Shown in pieces: positions 52,436-60,858 of a DNA stretch of 64,000 nucleotides (the stretch's first letter is position 1; every line of letters begins with the position of its first letter). The notes beneath the pieces are model-generated. The model saw nothing but the letters and a program-made list of their open reading frames with translations, had not been told where the DNA came from and searched no databases. The DNA comes from an uncultured Serinicoccus sp. (GTDB lineage Bacteria > Actinomycetota > Actinomycetes > Actinomycetales > Dermatophilaceae): assembly GCF_947487915.1 (NCBI RefSeq), contig NZ_CANKYH010000005.1:1-64000 (forward strand), in the 5' to 3' direction. A program made the position numbers and the translations under genes.

Positions 52436-53460
52436 TGGTGCGTCCCGGCGGAGCGGAGGTTCTCGCAGGCCTCGACGACCCGGGCCGACATGGCGGCCTC
52501 GGCGACCTTGCCCCAGGACCGCGGGTCGTACTGCTTCTTGTTGCCGACCTCGCCGTCCACCTTGAGCACCCCGTCGTAGTTGCTGAGCATGAAGCCGGCG
52601 ACCGGGCGGGTGAAGGCGTACTGCGTGTCCGTGTCGATGTTCATCTTGACGACGCCGTAGTCGACCGCGTCGGAGATCTCCTGCGCGCTGGACCCGGAGC
52701 CGCCGTGGAACACCAGGTCGAACGGGCGGTTCTCGGCGTCGCGGCCGAGCGCCGTGGCGGCCGCCTCCTGGGCGGTCTGCAGGATCTCCGGACGCAGCTT
52801 GACGTTGCCCGGCTTGTAGACGCCGTGGACGTTGCCGAAGGTCAGGGCCGTGAGGTAGCGGCCCTGGTCACCCGTGCCGAGGGCCTGGATCGTGGCGACC
52901 GCGTCCTCGGGGGTCGTGTAGAGCTGGTCGTTGATCTCGTTGGCGACACCGTCCTCCTCGCCGCCGACGACACCGATCTCGACCTCGAGGATGATCTTGG
53001 CCTGCCGGCACTGCTCCAGGAGCTCCTCGGCGATCTGCAGGTTCTCCTCCAGGGGGGTCGCGGAACCGTCCCACATGTGCGACTGGAAGTAGGGCAGCCC
53101 GCCCTGCTTGACCCGCTCGACCGACGCGGCCAGCAGCGGGCGGACGAAGCCGTCGAGCTTGTCCTGGGGGCAGTGGTCGGTGTGCAGCGCGATGTTGACG
53201 TCGTACTTCTTGGCCACCTCGTGGGCGAAGGCGCTGAACGCCATCGCCCCGGTCACCATGTCCTTGACCCCTTGGCCGGACCAGTACTCCGCGCCTCCGG
53301 TCGAGACCTGGATGATGCCGTCCGACCCGGCCTCCGCGAACCCCTGGATGGCGGCGTTGAAGGTCTGGCTGCTGCTCACGTTGATGGCCGGGTAGGCGAA
53401 GCTGCCGGCCTTGGCCCGGTCGATCATGTCGGCGTAGACCTCGGGGGTGGCGATGGGCAT
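52432..53460 (-). CDS. fba: Class II fructose-bisphosphate aldolase
   Basis: This encodes 342 residues. Zinc ligands and catalytic region HTDHCPQDKLDG (about 92-103), EVEIGVVGGEEDGV, FGNVHGVYKPGNVKL, HGGSGSS and VKMNIDTDTQYAFTRPV place it in the class IIA, actinobacterial type. It cleaves fructose-1,6-bisphosphate in glycolysis and runs in reverse in gluconeogenesis. ATG 53460 has a strong RBS (GAGGAGG) upstream, which excludes a start 17 codons earlier. Confidence 0.97.
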   Translation of the reverse strand: MPIATPEVYADMIDRAKAGSFAYPAINVSSSQTFNAAIQGFAEAGSDGIIQVSTGGAEYWSGQGVKDMVTGAMAFSAFAHEVAKKYDVNIALHTDHCPQDKLDGFVRPLLAASVERVKQGGLPYFQSHMWDGSATPLEENLQIAEELLEQCRQAKIILEVEIGVVGGEEDGVANEINDQLYTTPEDAVATIQALGTGDQGRYLTALTFGNVHGVYKPGNVKLRPEILQTAQEAAATALGRDAENRPFDLVFHGGSGSSAQEISDAVDYGVVKMNIDTDTQYAFTRPVAGFMLSNYDGVLKVDGEVGNKKQYDPRSWGKVAEAAMSARVVEACENLRSAGTHQ

Positions 53461-53531
53461 GGTGGTCCTCCTCGGGACACGGTGACGTCCGGTCCTCACC
53501 CATGCTTCCACAACGGCCGGGTGCTCTCCTC

Positions 53532-53537
53532 TAGGGT
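53532..53537 (+). promoter_or_regulatory. Leaderless -10 of the ATP-grasp gene
   Basis: TAGGGT with a 6-base spacer to ATG 53544, in the short divergent gap with fba. Confidence 0.5.
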
Positions 53538-53543
53538 TGCGGT

Positions 53544-55130
53544 ATGACTGGCGCGTTCACCGACTATCCGACCACGCCGTCCATCTATGACGAGACGGTC
53601 ACCACGGACGGAGGCGTCAGGGCCGGCTACGAGCAGATCGCCGGACAGTTCGACGACATCGGGCTGGAGGACGTGCGCAACCGCGGCGAGTACGTCAGCA
53701 AGACGTACCACGACCAGGGCGTCACCTTCGACTTCGAGGGCGAGGAACGGCCCTTCCCGCTGGACATCGTCCCCCGGGTCATCGAGGCGGACACGTGGTC
53801 GCACGTGGAGGCGGGTGTCGCGCAGCGGGTGACGGCCCTGGAGGCCTTCCTCGCCGACATCTACGGACCGATGCAGATCATCACGGACAAGGTGATCCCC
53901 CGCCACATCGTGACCAGCAGCAACCACTACCACCGGGTGGCCTTCGACATCCAGCCGGGCAACGGTGTCCGCGTGCACGTCTCGGGGATCGACCTCATCC
54001 GGGACGCCGAGGGCGCCTTCCGGGTACTCGAGGACAACGTCCGGATCCCCAGCGGCGTCTCCTACGTGCTCACCAACCGCAGAGCGATGACCTCGACCCT
54101 GCCCGAGGTGGTCGGGACGCACCGGATCCGGCCGGTGGCGGCATACCCCAGCCGCCTGCTGCGTGCGCTGCGGGCCGCCGCGCCGTCCGGGATCCTCGAC
54201 CCCGAGGTGGTGGTGCTCACCCCCGGGCCCTACAACTCGGCCTACTTCGAGCACTCGCTGCTGGCGCGGCTGATGGGGTGCCGCCTGGTGGAGGGCCGCG
54301 ACCTGGTGACCCAGGGTGGCCGGGTGATGATGCGCACCACCCACGGCCTGCAGCCGGTGCACGTCATCTACCGCCGGGTGGACGACGACTTCCTGGACCC
54401 GGTGGCCTTCCGCAACGACTCGATGCTGGGGTGCCCCGGTGTCCTCAACGCGGCGCGGGCCGGGAACGTGACGATCGCCAACGCGGTCGGCAACGGGGTC
54501 GCCGACGACAAGCTCATGTACTCCTACGTCCCCGAGATCATCCGGTACTACCTGGGCGAGGAGCCGATCCTGCCCAACGTCGACACCTGGCGGCTGGAGG
54601 ACCCCACCCACCGCGAGGAGGTCATGGACCGGCTCGACGAGCTCGTGCTCAAGCCGGTCGACGGCTCCGGCGGCAAGGGCATCGTCATCGGGCCCCAGGC
54701 GAGCAGGGCCGAGCTGGACCAGCTGCGCGAGACGGTCAGCGCCTCGCCACGCGGCTGGATCGCCCAGCCGGTCGTGCAGCTGTCCACGGTGCCGACGATG
54801 GTCGACGAGGGGCTGCGTCCCCGGCACGTCGACCTGCGCCCGTTCGCGATCAACGACGGCGAGAAGGTGTGGGTGCTGCCCGGCGGACTCACCCGGGTCG
54901 CGCTCGGTGAGGGTGAGCTCATCGTGAACTCCAGCCGGGGCGGCGGCTCCAAGGACACCTGGGTGCTCTCCGGTGACGGTCGACGCACCCGCGTCGAGCC
55001 CCGCGCCCAGCGCCAGGTCCAGATCAGCTCGGCACCGCAGGTGGCGCTGAAGCGCTCCGAGGCCGAACCGGCCGAGCAGGAGCAGCAGCAACAACAGCAG
55101 GGACCGACCGCAGGAGGTATGCCGTGCTGA
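53544..55130 (+). CDS. Circularly permuted ATP-grasp protein
   Basis: This encodes 528 residues. RPFPLDIVPRVIEADTWSHV, GIDLIRDAEGAFRVLEDNVR, PSGVSYVLTNRR, VVVLTPGPYNSAYFEHSLLA and LKPVDGSGGKGIVIGP are the markers of the CP-ATP-grasp family (Rv2411c-like). The ligase is expected to form an amide or peptide bond, but no natural substrate is established. The Gln-rich tail (EQEQQQQQQGP) is low complexity. It is followed with a 7-base overlap by the alpha-E gene. Confidence 0.88.
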   Translation: MTGAFTDYPTTPSIYDETVTTDGGVRAGYEQIAGQFDDIGLEDVRNRGEYVSKTYHDQGVTFDFEGEERPFPLDIVPRVIEADTWSHVEAGVAQRVTALEAFLADIYGPMQIITDKVIPRHIVTSSNHYHRVAFDIQPGNGVRVHVSGIDLIRDAEGAFRVLEDNVRIPSGVSYVLTNRRAMTSTLPEVVGTHRIRPVAAYPSRLLRALRAAAPSGILDPEVVVLTPGPYNSAYFEHSLLARLMGCRLVEGRDLVTQGGRVMMRTTHGLQPVHVIYRRVDDDFLDPVAFRNDSMLGCPGVLNAARAGNVTIANAVGNGVADDKLMYSYVPEIIRYYLGEEPILPNVDTWRLEDPTHREEVMDRLDELVLKPVDGSGGKGIVIGPQASRAELDQLRETVSASPRGWIAQPVVQLSTVPTMVDEGLRPRHVDLRPFAINDGEKVWVLPGGLTRVALGEGELIVNSSRGGGSKDTWVLSGDGRRTRVEPRAQRQVQISSAPQVALKRSEAEPAEQEQQQQQQGPTAGGMPC

Positions 55131-56056
55131 GCCGGATCGCCGAGTCGCTCTTCTGGATCGGTCGTTACCTCGAGCGGGCCGAGGACACCTCCCGGCTGCT
55201 CGAGGTGCACCTCACCCTGCTGCTGGAGGACCCCGTCGTCGACGAGGAGGCCACCAGCGAGGTCCTGCTGCGGGTCATGGGCATCGACGGCGAGGCCAGC
55301 CCCGACCACCAGACCGTCCTGCAGCTGCTCGGCTGGGACGAGACGTCGATGCACTCCATGGTCGCCGCCTTCTACGGTGCCCGGGAGAGCGCCCGCCGCT
55401 CCCGGGAGACGGTGGCCCTGGAGATGTGGGAGGCCATCAACACCACCTGGAACATGATGCGCGGCAACCGGCTGCAGCACGTGCCGGCCAACCGGGCCTG
55501 CCAGCTGCTGCGCGAGCGCTGCGCCGTGGTCGGCGGCATCGCCGACAACTCGATGACCCACGACGAGGGCTGGCAGTACATGATGCTGGGCCGGTCGCTG
55601 GAGCGGGTGGACATGACCTCGCGGATCATCGAGTCGGCGGCGTACAACGCGGACAGTCCGTACGCCTGGACGCAGACGCTGCGCGCCTGCGGGGCGCACC
55701 ACGCGTTCATCCGCACCTACCGGGGCGCGGCGACCGACGCGCAGGCGGCGGAGTTCCTGCTGCTGGACCGGATGTTCCCCCGGTCGGTGCTGGTGTCCCT
55801 GCAGGCCGCGGAGGAGGCGCTGGCCTCGCTCGAGGCCACCACCGGCGGCCGACGGGTCGGGCTGACCGGCGAGGCGCTTCGTGCCCTCGGCCGGGCCCGT
55901 GCAGAGCTGGAGTTCGGATCCTTGGAGGAGACCATGGCCCACCTGCCCGAGCGGATGAGCCGGTTGCAGCGCACCTGCAGCGCGGTCAACGACGCGGTGT
56001 CCGACCACTACTTCGACGGCGCCGGTGCGTCCGTGTGGCGGGCGGGGGTGCGCTGA
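55124..56056 (+). CDS. Alpha-E domain protein (DUF403)
   Basis: This encodes 310 residues, all helical. LSRIAESLFWIGRYLERAED is the family signature, with SMVAAFYGARESARRSRETV and MMLGRSLERVDMTSRIIES. Alpha-E proteins always travel with CP-ATP-grasp and transglutaminase genes and may be the substrate or a scaffold. GTG 55124 lies inside the end of the ATP-grasp gene. Confidence 0.9.
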   Translation: MLSRIAESLFWIGRYLERAEDTSRLLEVHLTLLLEDPVVDEEATSEVLLRVMGIDGEASPDHQTVLQLLGWDETSMHSMVAAFYGARESARRSRETVALEMWEAINTTWNMMRGNRLQHVPANRACQLLRERCAVVGGIADNSMTHDEGWQYMMLGRSLERVDMTSRIIESAAYNADSPYAWTQTLRACGAHHAFIRTYRGAATDAQAAEFLLLDRMFPRSVLVSLQAAEEALASLEATTGGRRVGLTGEALRALGRARAELEFGSLEETMAHLPERMSRLQRTCSAVNDAVSDHYFDGAGASVWRAGVR

Positions 56057-56898
56057 TGCTGCTCCGGATCGTGCACCGCACCGGCTACGAGTACGCCGGC
56101 ATGGCCTCGCACTCCTTCAACGAGGCCCGGATGTCGCCGCGGTCGACGCTGCACCAGGCGGTGCTGCATACCAAGGTCGACATCTCGCCCACGGCGTGGA
56201 CCAACACCTACACCGACTACTGGGGCACCACGGTGACCCAGTTCGAGGTGCACGAGCCGCACCCGCGGATGGCGGTCACCGCCTCGGCCACCGTCGACGT
56301 GCAGCGCCCCGAGGTCACCGGGCACGGACTGAGCTGGGAGGAGGTCCGTGACTCGGAGGTCTTCGACGACCTCAGCGAGTACCTCCTCACCTCACCCATG
56401 GTCGAGCCGCCCGCGGAGCTCAAGGCCCGGGTCGAGGAGATCGCCGGCCGGAGCAGGACCCCCGGTGAGTGCGCCCGCGAGGTGGTGGAGCTCATCCACG
56501 ACGAGATGGAGTACGTCTCCGGCTCGACCGGTGTGCACACCCGTGCGTCCGAGGCGTGGGCCAACCGCTCCGGCGTGTGCCAGGACATGTCGAACCTCAC
56601 CATCGGCTGTCTCCGCGCGGTCGGCATCCCCGCCTGCTACGTCAGCGGCTACCTGCTGCCGGCCCGGGAGCCCGAGATCGGCACCCCTTACACCGGGGAG
56701 TCGCACGCCTGGGTCCGCTGGTGGGACGGTGAGTGGGTCGGGATGGACCCGACCAACGCCATCCAGCCCGGGGGACGTCACGTCGAGGTGGCCCGCGGCC
56801 GGGAGTACGGCGACGTGCCGCCGCTGCGCGGCATCTACACCGGCACCAAGAGCAGCTCGATGTTCGTCGAGGTGGAGCTCACCGCGCTGCGGTCCTGA
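56056..56898 (+). CDS. Transglutaminase-like cysteine peptidase of the ATP-grasp/alpha-E cluster
   Basis: This encodes 280 residues. The N-terminal beta-domain (IVHRTGYEYAGMASHSFNEA) is followed by the catalytic core: Cys in RSGVCQDMSNL, His in ESHAWVRWW and Asp in WVGMDPTN, so the triad is intact. The start shares one base with the previous stop (TGATG). It probably acts as a protease or transamidase on the product of the neighbouring ATP-grasp enzyme. Confidence 0.9.
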   Translation: MLLRIVHRTGYEYAGMASHSFNEARMSPRSTLHQAVLHTKVDISPTAWTNTYTDYWGTTVTQFEVHEPHPRMAVTASATVDVQRPEVTGHGLSWEEVRDSEVFDDLSEYLLTSPMVEPPAELKARVEEIAGRSRTPGECAREVVELIHDEMEYVSGSTGVHTRASEAWANRSGVCQDMSNLTIGCLRAVGIPACYVSGYLLPAREPEIGTPYTGESHAWVRWWDGEWVGMDPTNAIQPGGRHVEVARGREYGDVPPLRGIYTGTKSSSMFVEVELTALRS

Positions 56899-56907
56899 CC
56901 CGGGCGG

Positions 56908-57711
56908 TCAGCCGATGGTCACGGTGCTCAGGTGGTCGTCGGCGGGGAGGTCTCCGTCGGCGACAGCGCTGACCTGCAGGCTGTTGAAGCTCAGGCCGCC
57001 GGAGTGCACCGTGAGGAAGGACGTCTCGCTGGCGTCCGCACCCCCGCTGATCCGCACGAGGGAGGGCCGCGGGGCCAGGCGGGTGGGGTCGACCACGACC
57101 CACCGGTCCTCGAGCGCGGCCTCCACGACCGCGTGGAAGTCCATCGGCGAGAGACCCGGGGCGTAGCAGGCGACCAGCCGCGCCGGTATGCCGCGCGCCC
57201 GCAGCAGCGCGAGCGTCAGGTGGGCGAAGTCGCGGCAGACGCCCCGGCGGGCGAGGTAGGTGTCGCTGGCACCGTCGGTGACCCTCGAGGAGCCGACGAC
57301 GTAGCGGATGTGGTCGTGCACCCAGCTGGCCACGTCCAGGACCCCTTGCTCACCGGCCACGTCGTCGACCTCGGCCCGCGCCACGGCCTCCAGCCGGTCC
57401 AGGTCGACGTAGCGGCTCGGACGCACGTAGCGGATGCGGTCCAGCGCGCTCACCCCGGCGATGGCGCCGCCGTCGCCCACCGTCGCGGTGTAGCTGACCT
57501 GCAGCTCCCCCGGTGCCACGTCCCGCAGGACGTGCCACCGGGTGCCGGAGGCCTCGTCCAGGACGTCCTGGACCTCGACCTCCTGGCCGTCCAGGGTCAC
57601 GGAGAAGGACTCGTCGTGCCGGGTCACCTGCTCGGCGACGGTCACCCCGAGGGTGGCCTCGACCGGCGAGGTCACGGTGGCGGTCAGGTCGGCGGAGAGG
57701 TGTCGGCGCAT
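56908..57711 (-). CDS. Second transglutaminase-family protein
   Basis: This encodes 267 residues. A beta-rich N-domain (about 1-110) precedes the core with Cys in RRGVCRDFAHL, His in SPMDFHAVVEAAL and Asp in WVVVDPTRLAP. The triad is intact. It converges on the first transglutaminase with only nine bases between stops, so it belongs to the same functional neighbourhood though on the opposite strand. RYVVGSSRVTDGASDTYLAR marks the SMC-type subgroup common beside ATP-grasp/alpha-E genes. Confidence 0.88.
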   Translation of the reverse strand: MRRHLSADLTATVTSPVEATLGVTVAEQVTRHDESFSVTLDGQEVEVQDVLDEASGTRWHVLRDVAPGELQVSYTATVGDGGAIAGVSALDRIRYVRPSRYVDLDRLEAVARAEVDDVAGEQGVLDVASWVHDHIRYVVGSSRVTDGASDTYLARRGVCRDFAHLTLALLRARGIPARLVACYAPGLSPMDFHAVVEAALEDRWVVVDPTRLAPRPSLVRISGGADASETSFLTVHSGGLSFNSLQVSAVADGDLPADDHLSTVTIG

Positions 57712-57715
57712 CCAC

Positions 57716-58360
57716 TCATGGTGTCAGGTCGCCGGCGTGCTGCAGCGCCCAGTGGTACATGACGATCGCGGCGGCCGCCCCGGCGTTGAGCGAGCGGGTG
57801 GACCCGTGCTGGGTGATGGCCACCACGTCCACGCACCCGGCGACCGCCTCCGCACTCAGCCCGGGGCCCTCCTGACCGAGCAGGAGCGAGCAGTCCCGGG
57901 GCACGGCATACCCCTCCAGCGGCACCGAGCCCGGCACGTTGTCCACCCCGAGCACGGGCAGGCGCCGGTCCCCCGCCCAGCGCAGCAGGGCGGCGACGTC
58001 GGCGTGGTGGTGCTCGTGCAGGTAGCGGTCGGTGACCATGGCCCCGCGCCGGTTCCAGCGACGCCGGCCCACGATGTGGATCGCCGCCGCGTTGAAGGCG
58101 TTCGCGGTGCGCACGACCGAGCCGATGTTGAAGTCGTGCCCCCAGTTCTCGACGGCGACGTGGAACCCGTGCCGACGGGTGTCGAGGTCGGCGACCACGG
58201 CCTCGTGCCGCCAGTAGCGGTAGCAGTCCAGCACGTTGCGGCGGTCACCGGCCTCGAGCAGGTGGGGGTCGAGGTGGGCGGGGAGGTCGCCCGACTCCAG
58301 GGTCGGCCACGGCCCCTCCCAGGGACCGACGCCCACCGGGGGATCGGTCGACTCGCTCAC
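57716..58360 (-). CDS. SpoU/TrmH-family RNA methyltransferase
   Basis: This encodes 214 residues. SPOUT motifs are intact: NIGSVVRTANAFN (motif 1), LLLGQEGPGLS (motif 2) and SLNAGAAAAIVMYHWAL (motif 3), forming the deep trefoil knot for S-adenosylmethionine. It likely methylates a 2'-OH of tRNA or rRNA; the target is not predictable. GTG 58360 (VSESTDPP) is preferred because CACAAT sits seven bases before it, but ATG 58369 is possible. Position matches Rv0380c near pyrE. Confidence 0.87.
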   Translation of the reverse strand: MSESTDPPVGVGPWEGPWPTLESGDLPAHLDPHLLEAGDRRNVLDCYRYWRHEAVVADLDTRRHGFHVAVENWGHDFNIGSVVRTANAFNAAAIHIVGRRRWNRRGAMVTDRYLHEHHHADVAALLRWAGDRRLPVLGVDNVPGSVPLEGYAVPRDCSLLLGQEGPGLSAEAVAGCVDVVAITQHGSTRSLNAGAAAAIVMYHWALQHAGDLTP

Positions 58361-58498
58361 CCGCAGCATTGTGGCACCGCGGCGGCTGCCTGCCATGGCC
58401 GACCTGCGTGTTTCGCACTACGGTGGGGTCGGTCGCGGGCACCAGCCCGCCACCGACCGACATGCGGCCGCACCGGGCCGCCGAACGGAGGCACCACC

Positions 58499-60106
58499 AT
58501 GGACTCCACCACCTGGATCCTGTTGATCCTGCTGCTGCTGCTCGTCGGCATCGTCGTCTTCTGGCTGCTGCGCCGCCCCGGCGACGACGGCGATGCGGCC
58601 CTGGACGCACGCGACCACGACGAGCTGGCTGGCCACGAGGACCGCGACGGCTCTCCGACGGACACCCGGGACGGCGAGCGCGCGGGGGCCGTCGGGCCGT
58701 CCGCGGACCAGCCGGGCGACCCCGTCACGACCCTCGGGCAGACCGGACCGGCGCCGCTGGCCGAGCCGGTGGGTGGCAGCGAGGTCCACCAGCAGCCCGA
58801 CGGGACTGAGGACCTGCCGGCCCGCGAGGAGGACGGTCAGGTGGCGCCGACCGAGTCCCGGTACGACGCGCAGCCGGCCCAGCCGGTGGTCGAGGACACC
58901 TCCGCCCCCGTCCGTGACGAGCAGCACGCCTCCCACGAGCAGCCTCAGGCCCCCGTGGTCGACGAGCAGGACGGCTCGCTGGAGGAGACCTACCAGCCGG
59001 TGGACGAGCAGGCCGGGTCTGCCGAGCACGCCTACCCTCCCGTCGACGAGCAGGACGTCACCGACGAGCCGACCTACGTCCAGGAGGGTGGGGCGCCGCG
59101 CGAGGCCGAGGCACCCGAGTTCACCGACCCGGCCGCCGCCCAGGAGCCCTCGGCCGAGCCGCTCACCGCCGAGGAGGTCCTCGCCTCGCAGGACACCGCC
59201 GCCGCCGAGGAGTACCCGGTCGGGGACGACGCCACGACCTACCGTGCCGAGGAGGGGCAGGCCGTCGTCCTGGACGACGACGGCTCGGTGCGGGAGGACT
59301 CTCGCTCGGCTGCCGACGTCTACCCCGGCGGTGACGGGTCGGTGGCCCCGCTCACCGACGAGACCGCGTCCGTCGAGGACGAGCCGTCGGCGCAGGACGA
59401 CGCCTGGGACGGCGCGGACACGGCGCGCGCCGCAGGTGCCGCGGGCGCGGCCGGTGCTGCCGGCGCGGCGAGCCCGGGTGTGGACCAGCACCAGGGCGAC
59501 CTGTGGGAGTCCCCGGACACCGCCCCCGCCGACGCCCCCGTCTCCGACGACACCTGGGCCGCCCCGGAGGCCTCCAGGACCGAGACCACGGTCGCGGACG
59601 AGCGGCACGACGACACGTGGGTGACTCCCGACACCGCCTCCACCGAGGCCCCGGGCACCGACCAGCGGCAGGACGAGACCTGGGTCACCCCGGACACCGC
59701 CCCCACCGACGTCCCGCCGACCGAGCCCACGCGCGAGGCGCCCGTCGCCCCGGAGCCCGTCGCCGAGGAGCCCGTGACGGACGAACCCGTCACCGAGGAG
59801 CCCGTGACGGACGAACCGGTCGTCGAGGAGCCCGTCACCGAGGAGCCCGTGGCCGACGAGCCGCCGTCGGAGGCCGAGGTCGCTGCTCCGGTCTTCGCCG
59901 AGTCGATCTACGGGGCCGGGTCCGCCGAGCCGCTCGAGGACGGCACCGGTCCGGCCGGCTGGTCGGTCAAGGGCAACACCGGCTCCATGCTCTTCCACAC
60001 CCCGGACTCGCCCAGCTACGAGGGCGTGCGGGCCGAGGTGTGGTTCGAGAGCGAGGACGCGGCCCGCGGCGCCGGTTTCGCGCACTGGGACCGCCGCCGG
60101 CGCTGA
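58499..60106 (+). CDS. Membrane-anchored acidic repeat protein with a C-terminal sunset domain
   Basis: This encodes 535 residues. One transmembrane helix (about 5-24) is followed by a cytoplasm- or exterior-facing region of about 450 acidic, Pro/Thr/Ala/Val-rich low-complexity residues, with repeats such as DDTWVTPDTA and EEPVTDEPVT (DNA repeat about 59759-59860). The last 45 residues, containing GWSVKGNTGSMLFHTP, PSYEGVRAEVWF and EDAARGAGF, match the small domain I know as the sunset domain of ArfC-like actinobacterial proteins. Function unknown. ATG 58499 has GGAGG eight bases upstream. Confidence 0.75.
   Translation: MDSTTWILLILLLLLVGIVVFWLLRRPGDDGDAALDARDHDELAGHEDRDGSPTDTRDGERAGAVGPSADQPGDPVTTLGQTGPAPLAEPVGGSEVHQQPDGTEDLPAREEDGQVAPTESRYDAQPAQPVVEDTSAPVRDEQHASHEQPQAPVVDEQDGSLEETYQPVDEQAGSAEHAYPPVDEQDVTDEPTYVQEGGAPREAEAPEFTDPAAAQEPSAEPLTAEEVLASQDTAAAEEYPVGDDATTYRAEEGQAVVLDDDGSVREDSRSAADVYPGGDGSVAPLTDETASVEDEPSAQDDAWDGADTARAAGAAGAAGAAGAASPGVDQHQGDLWESPDTAPADAPVSDDTWAAPEASRTETTVADERHDDTWVTPDTASTEAPGTDQRQDETWVTPDTAPTDVPPTEPTREAPVAPEPVAEEPVTDEPVTEEPVTDEPVVEEPVTEEPVADEPPSEAEVAAPVFAESIYGAGSAEPLEDGTGPAGWSVKGNTGSMLFHTPDSPSYEGVRAEVWFESEDAARGAGFAHWDRRRR
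59759..59860 (+). repeat. 15-base repeats encoding EEPV(T/A)/DEPVT
   Basis: Seven imperfect 15-base units of the type GAGGAGCCCGTCACC and GACGAACCCGTCACC, in frame in the acidic region of the sunset-domain protein. Confidence 0.75.
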
Positions 60107-60150
60107 GGCCGCCGCAGCCATCAGCTGGGCCACGGGGCCACGGGGGTCGC

Positions 60151-60699
60151 TCAGTCCGCGAGGCCGAGGTCTCCCAGGGAGTAAGCGGCGCGGTACTCGA
60201 CGCCCTGCTCCTCGATGCGCTCCCGCGCACCGCTGTCCCGGTCGACGATGACCGCGACGGCGAGCACCTCGCCCCCGGCCTCACGGACCGCCTCGACGGC
60301 CGTCAGCGGCGAGCTGCCCGTGGTGGACGTGTCCTCGACGACGACGACCCGTCGGCCCGCGAGAGCCGGGCCCTCGATGCGCTGCTGCAGACCGTGGGCC
60401 TTCTCGCTCTTGCGGACGACGAAGGCGTCCAGCGCCGGCCCCTCCCGGTGCGCGGCGGCGTGGAGCATCGCCGTCGCCACCGGGTCCGCGCCCATCGTCA
60501 GGCCCCCGACGGCGTCGACCGCCAGGTCGTCGACGAGGTCGAGCATGACCTCACCCACCAGCGGGGCGGCCTCCCCGTGCAGGGTGACCCGGCGCAGGTC
60601 GACGTAGTAGTCGGCCTCCGCGCCGGAGGACAGCGTCACCCTGCCGTGCACCACGGCCAGGTCGGTGATGTGGCGGAGCAGGTGGTCGCGTGGGGTCAT
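60151..60699 (-). CDS. pyrE: Orotate phosphoribosyltransferase
   Basis: This encodes 182 residues. YYVDLRRVTLHGEAAPLVG, GLTMGADPVATAML, VRKSEKAHGLQQRIEG and the PRPP loop VVVVEDTSTTGSSPLTAV are standard. It converts orotate and PRPP to OMP in pyrimidine synthesis. ATG 60699 is chosen because TAGGCT lies seven bases upstream; the frame is open further but passes through a structured intergenic element. It is convergent with the sunset gene. Confidence 0.95.
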   Translation of the reverse strand: MTPRDHLLRHITDLAVVHGRVTLSSGAEADYYVDLRRVTLHGEAAPLVGEVMLDLVDDLAVDAVGGLTMGADPVATAMLHAAAHREGPALDAFVVRKSEKAHGLQQRIEGPALAGRRVVVVEDTSTTGSSPLTAVEAVREAGGEVLAVAVIVDRDSGARERIEEQGVEYRAAYSLGDLGLAD

Positions 60700-60706
60700 G
60701 GCGCCC

Positions 60707-60712
60707 AGCCTA
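60707..60712 (-). promoter_or_regulatory. Leaderless -10 of pyrE
   Basis: TAGGCT on the minus strand with a 7-base spacer to ATG 60699. Confidence 0.45.
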
Positions 60713-60740
60713 GCCAGCGCCAGATCCCGCATCCGGTGGT

Positions 60741-60804
60741 GCGCGACTGCAGCGGACATGTCGCCCGCCAGGGCGACACCACGACATACCCGGTGCAGTC
60801 GCGC
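60741..60804. other. Nested stem-loop between the GH15-like gene and pyrE
   Basis: The outer stem GCGCGACTGCA (60741-60751) pairs perfectly with TGCAGTCGCGC (60794-60804). Inside, GTCGCCC (60760-60766) pairs perfectly with GGGCGAC (60771-60777) around GCCA. The internal loops are 8 and 16 bases. It lies in the 159-base gap upstream of pyrE and downstream of the stop at 60859 (both minus strand). It could be a terminator or a regulatory RNA. Confidence 0.6.
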
Positions 60805-60858
60805 CCTTCTGGTCCGGAGACAGCGCGCCGACACGTCCTGAGGAAGGCACGAAGCCCG

